Notes under the pieces: generated by a model
Database searches by the model: none
What the model saw: the letters and a program-made list of their open reading frames with translations, nothing else
Told to the model about the DNA's origin: nothing
Program-made: the position numbers and the translations under genes
Assembly (NCBI GenBank): GCA_046199005.1
Contig: CP176050.1
Span: 992,001-1,056,000 of the forward strand
Length of the DNA: 64,000 bases
Direction: 5' to 3'
Origin: Ascidiimonas sp046199005
GTDB taxonomy: Bacteria > Bacteroidota > Bacteroidia > Flavobacteriales > Flavobacteriaceae
In this document: positions 62,355 through 64,000 of the stretch, in pieces
Position numbering within the stretch: position 1 is the first letter of the stretch
How the letters are laid out: the number at the start of each line of letters is the position of its first letter

Positions 62355-62807
62355 ATGAAATTTAAACGAATTTTAATACTTATAATTGCACTTATATGTT
62401 TGGTCGCTTGTTATCCATTATTAATTCAAAGGAGCTTTGAGAATGATAATACGGGAAATAAACACATAACCATTTTAAAAAGACCAAGTGGTACTTATGT
62501 CGTTCCTTATAAATATTATGGTTTACTTACGCCAACTAAAAATTACATAAAGTATAAGCACAAGCATTCGTTCAATATTGTTTGGAACCCTAAAAACGAT
62601 TCCTACACATTAAGTATTATTGATTCTTCTTTAAAACCTCATGAGTTTGAAAATCTTTTAGAAGATGATATTGAATTTTTATTGTTGGAAAGCAATAACG
62701 ATGAGAAAGAATACTTAAAGGATAATTATGATAAATCTGATTTTTCCACAATATATTTAGCTGACTATAGCTTTTTCTTTGGAAAAAACTCATTCCATTA
62801 CGATTGA
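62355..62807 (+). CDS. Small lipoprotein, candidate immunity protein
   Basis: The 150-residue protein has a signal sequence and lipobox (ILIIALICLVAC). It is Lys-, Asn- and Tyr-rich, with IVWNPKNDSYTLSIIDSS and an acidic middle (LLEDDIEFLLLE), and ends in LADYSFFFGKNSF. It starts 3 bp after the stop codon of the RHS gene and shares the AT-rich composition of the toxin-like tip. This place is typical for immunity genes. A lipid-anchored immunity protein would suit a tip acting in the periplasm. No family was recognised and the role is inference. Confidence 0.7.
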   Translation: MKFKRILILIIALICLVACYPLLIQRSFENDNTGNKHITILKRPSGTYVVPYKYYGLLTPTKNYIKYKHKHSFNIVWNPKNDSYTLSIIDSSLKPHEFENLLEDDIEFLLLESNNDEKEYLKDNYDKSDFSTIYLADYSFFFGKNSFHYD

Positions 62808-62829
62808 AATAAGAGAATTTAAAAATGAA

Positions 62830-62857
62830 TAAAACCACTTCTAACGAGGTGGTTTTT
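62830..62857. terminator. Bidirectional terminator after the RHS locus
   Basis: AAAACCAC and GTGGTTTT form a perfect 8-bp stem with a 10-base loop and T residues after it. With A residues before it, the stem can stop the convergent XRE gene as well. Confidence 0.85.
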
Positions 62858-62865
62858 TATGCTTT

Positions 62866-63231
62866 TTAAGAAGCAATAAGATTGCTCAAATTATCCTTTA
62901 GTTTTTTCTTTGACACAGCCATATCAATCAATTTTAAGAGCGCTTCTTTCTCGTCAGCTTCAAGAGTATCAATAATTTTTATCTTCTCTAATAAAGGCAT
63001 ATTTACAGTATCTTCTTCACTATTGGTTTTAAAGAACTCTATAATAGAAACCTCAAATACTTCTGCAATTTTTTCAAGTGTTGGAATAGTTGGCATCACT
63101 TTACCATTTTCAATACGAGAATATTGTCCTTGTGGCATACCAACACTCATAGAAACCTCTTTTTGAGAAAGTCCTTTAAGGTCACGTAATTGTTTTACGT
63201 TGTTAGCTATTATAGTTGTTGTATCACTCAT
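62866..63231 (-). CDS. XRE-family transcriptional regulator
   Basis: This 121-residue protein has an N-terminal Cro/CI helix-turn-helix (VKQLRDLKGLSQKEVSMSVG, then QYSRIENGKVMPTIPTLEKIA). A C-terminal helical part (MPLLEKIKIIDTLEADEKEALLKLID) is probably for dimerisation. It is divergent from the P-loop protein gene, with operator-like repeats between. This is typical of control regions in mobile elements, and I infer that it represses one or both genes. Confidence 0.9.
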   Translation of the reverse strand: MSDTTTIIANNVKQLRDLKGLSQKEVSMSVGMPQGQYSRIENGKVMPTIPTLEKIAEVFEVSIIEFFKTNSEEDTVNMPLLEKIKIIDTLEADEKEALLKLIDMAVSKKKLKDNLSNLIAS

Positions 63232-63248
63232 ATGGCTGAATTATATAT

Positions 63249-63256
63249 CAAAAGTA
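63249..63256 (-). promoter_or_regulatory. Candidate -7 element of the XRE gene
   Basis: Reads TACTTTTG on the minus strand (TAnnTTTG), 17 bp before the start codon. Confidence 0.45.
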
Positions 63257-63319
63257 ATCGTATAAGCTTATTTATACAACAAAGTAAAATTTTAATTAGT
63301 ATAATTATATCTTTAAATA

Positions 63320-63327
63320 TATATTTG
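63320..63327 (+). promoter_or_regulatory. Candidate -7 element of the P-loop protein gene
   Basis: TATATTTG matches the consensus and lies 39 bp before the ATG, directly upstream of the two direct repeats. Confidence 0.5.
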
Positions 63328-63333
63328 TATAAA

Positions 63334-63356
63334 ATTTAGATATACATTTAGATATA
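63334..63356 (+). promoter_or_regulatory. Candidate operator: two ATTTAGATATA direct repeats
   Basis: ATTTAGATATA occurs at 63334-63344 and 63346-63356, a 12-bp step. The repeats lie at the expected transcription start between the -7 box and the start codon. The divergent XRE protein is the obvious candidate to bind here. Confidence 0.5.
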
Positions 63357-63366
63357 AATAATAATT

Positions 63367-64000
63367 ATGCTAGACACAGCCAATCCAAACAACTACGAGT
63401 ACATCACAAAACATTTAGAAATCCACATTTTAGGAGGATTAAAGACCAACAAAATGGAAAGTCTGCGAGTAACATTAAGCATACAAAAACCAAAGCAGTT
63501 CAACGTAGTTAGGCAAAGCATCGATTTATATAACGACAACCAAATAGAAAAACTGGTTAGGAAAATAGCAGAACGCTTGGAGATTGGAACGAGTGTAGTA
63601 CGCAGGACTTTACAGGAACTCACAAAGGAACTGGAGAACTACAGATTTTTGTTAGTGGAAAAAGAAACCATTGCCAACCAACCATTTTATAAAGAGCTAT
63701 CAGCAACTGAAATAAAGGAAGCAGAGAAATTTTTAAAGTCTAAAGACCTACTTAAAAAGACAAATAAATTGATTGGTCAAAGTGGTGTTATTGGCGAAGA
63801 AAATAACAGGCTCACGATGTACTTAATCTTCACAAGTAGGAAAACAAACAACCCTTTGCATTGCATCAGCTTGGGCAGTTCTGGAGCAGGAAAAACACAC
63901 TTACAATCTTCGATTGCATCATTGATGCCGGAAGAAGATGTTATTGAAGTAACGAACTTATCAGCAAATGCACTCTACTACTTTGCACAAAAAGAACTCT
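63367..64000 (+). CDS. P-loop ATPase of a mobile element, 3' end outside the window
   Basis: The frame is open from the ATG (LDTANPNNYEYITKHLEIHI) to the last base, giving 211 residues. The first part has no known motif but is rich in charged helices. The second part holds the Walker A SLGSSGAGKTH with LQSSIASLMPEED and ITNLSANALYYF-like sequence (EVTNLSANALYYFAQKEL). As I recall, this segment is close to the C-terminal part of primase-type proteins with a CHC2 zinc finger in integrative elements of Bacteroidota, where the ATPase is fused to or follows a primase. No zinc finger is seen here. It probably belongs to an element that continues beyond the window. Confidence 0.75.
   Translation, partial: MLDTANPNNYEYITKHLEIHILGGLKTNKMESLRVTLSIQKPKQFNVVRQSIDLYNDNQIEKLVRKIAERLEIGTSVVRRTLQELTKELENYRFLLVEKETIANQPFYKELSATEIKEAEKFLKSKDLLKKTNKLIGQSGVIGEENNRLTMYLIFTSRKTNNPLHCISLGSSGAGKTHLQSSIASLMPEEDVIEVTNLSANALYYFAQKEL

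Noticed and set aside
47955..63000. Duplicate of the tRNA-Arg 3' end as right attachment site of an island
   Set aside because: No second copy of CCTCCGCGGTCA was noticed to the right within the window, so island limits cannot be set from this sequence.

Overview
The window looks like a chromosome segment of a gliding member of the Flavobacteriaceae (Bacteroidota). The evidence is AT-rich DNA, TAnnTTTG-type -7 promoter elements in front of many genes, few Shine-Dalgarno sites, the gliding genes gldA, gldB and gldC, a DnaG without zinc ligands, a Bacteroidota-type division/cell-wall cluster, and an RHS protein with a DUF6443-like region. I cannot name a species.

Layout. 1-3051: one-carbon/methionine metabolism (3' part of metH, then metF). 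3077-6089: envelope genes (PagL-like lipid A deacylase, DUF2807-like lipoprotein, LACTB-like serine hydrolase), converging on gldA. 7079-11260: an aromatic amino acid operon (prephenate dehydratase, aminotransferase, prephenate dehydrogenase, DAHP synthase fused to chorismate mutase). In front of it lies a complete transcription attenuator: a 25-codon leader peptide with a Phe/Tyr run, an antiterminator pairing and a terminator ending just before the pheA start. 11281-24709: housekeeping and envelope genes (rsgA, dtd, two DUF3857/transglutaminase-like proteins of which the second has lost its catalytic Cys and His, a MazG-like protein, aroA, queA, rlmN, a polyprenyl diphosphate synthase, and an ECF sigma factor with a likely membrane anti-sigma partner and an outer-membrane protein). 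24826-31620: dnaG, an orphan LuxR-type response regulator with Glu at the phosphorylation site, nadE, gldB-gldC, engB and an alpha/beta hydrolase. 31817-47359: the dcw cluster mraZ-rsmH-ftsL-ftsI-murE-mraY-murD-ftsW-murG-murC-ftsQ-ftsA-ftsZ, with three 10-bp MraZ-type boxes upstream of the mraZ promoter and no murF or ddl. 47462-48075: a YqeY-like gene and tRNA-Arg(UCG) with a strong terminator.

From 48076 the window becomes accessory. Seven tandem 100-101 bp units lie directly behind the tRNA terminator, in inverted orientation to it. Read on the minus strand they resemble decayed copies of a tRNA 3' end plus terminator. Then come two very large secreted genes, 1512 and 2842 codons, 3 bp apart. 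The first has an SpvB/RHS-like shell and four PKD/Ig-like domains. The second has a stack of nine FN3-like and four jelly-roll-like domains, a DUF6443/RHS shell, an RHS core ending in DPTGL and an AT-rich C-terminal tip. A small lipoprotein gene follows after 3 bp and is a candidate immunity gene. The last 1.2 kb holds an XRE regulator divergent from a gene with a P-loop ATPase motif that runs off the window, probably the edge of an integrated element.

The strongest new observations are the Phe/Tyr attenuator, the tRNA-terminator-derived repeat array, the MraZ operator, the pseudo-transglutaminase pair, the Glu-type response regulator and the RHS toxin-like locus. No database search could be run; family assignments rest on recognised motifs, gene order and length.
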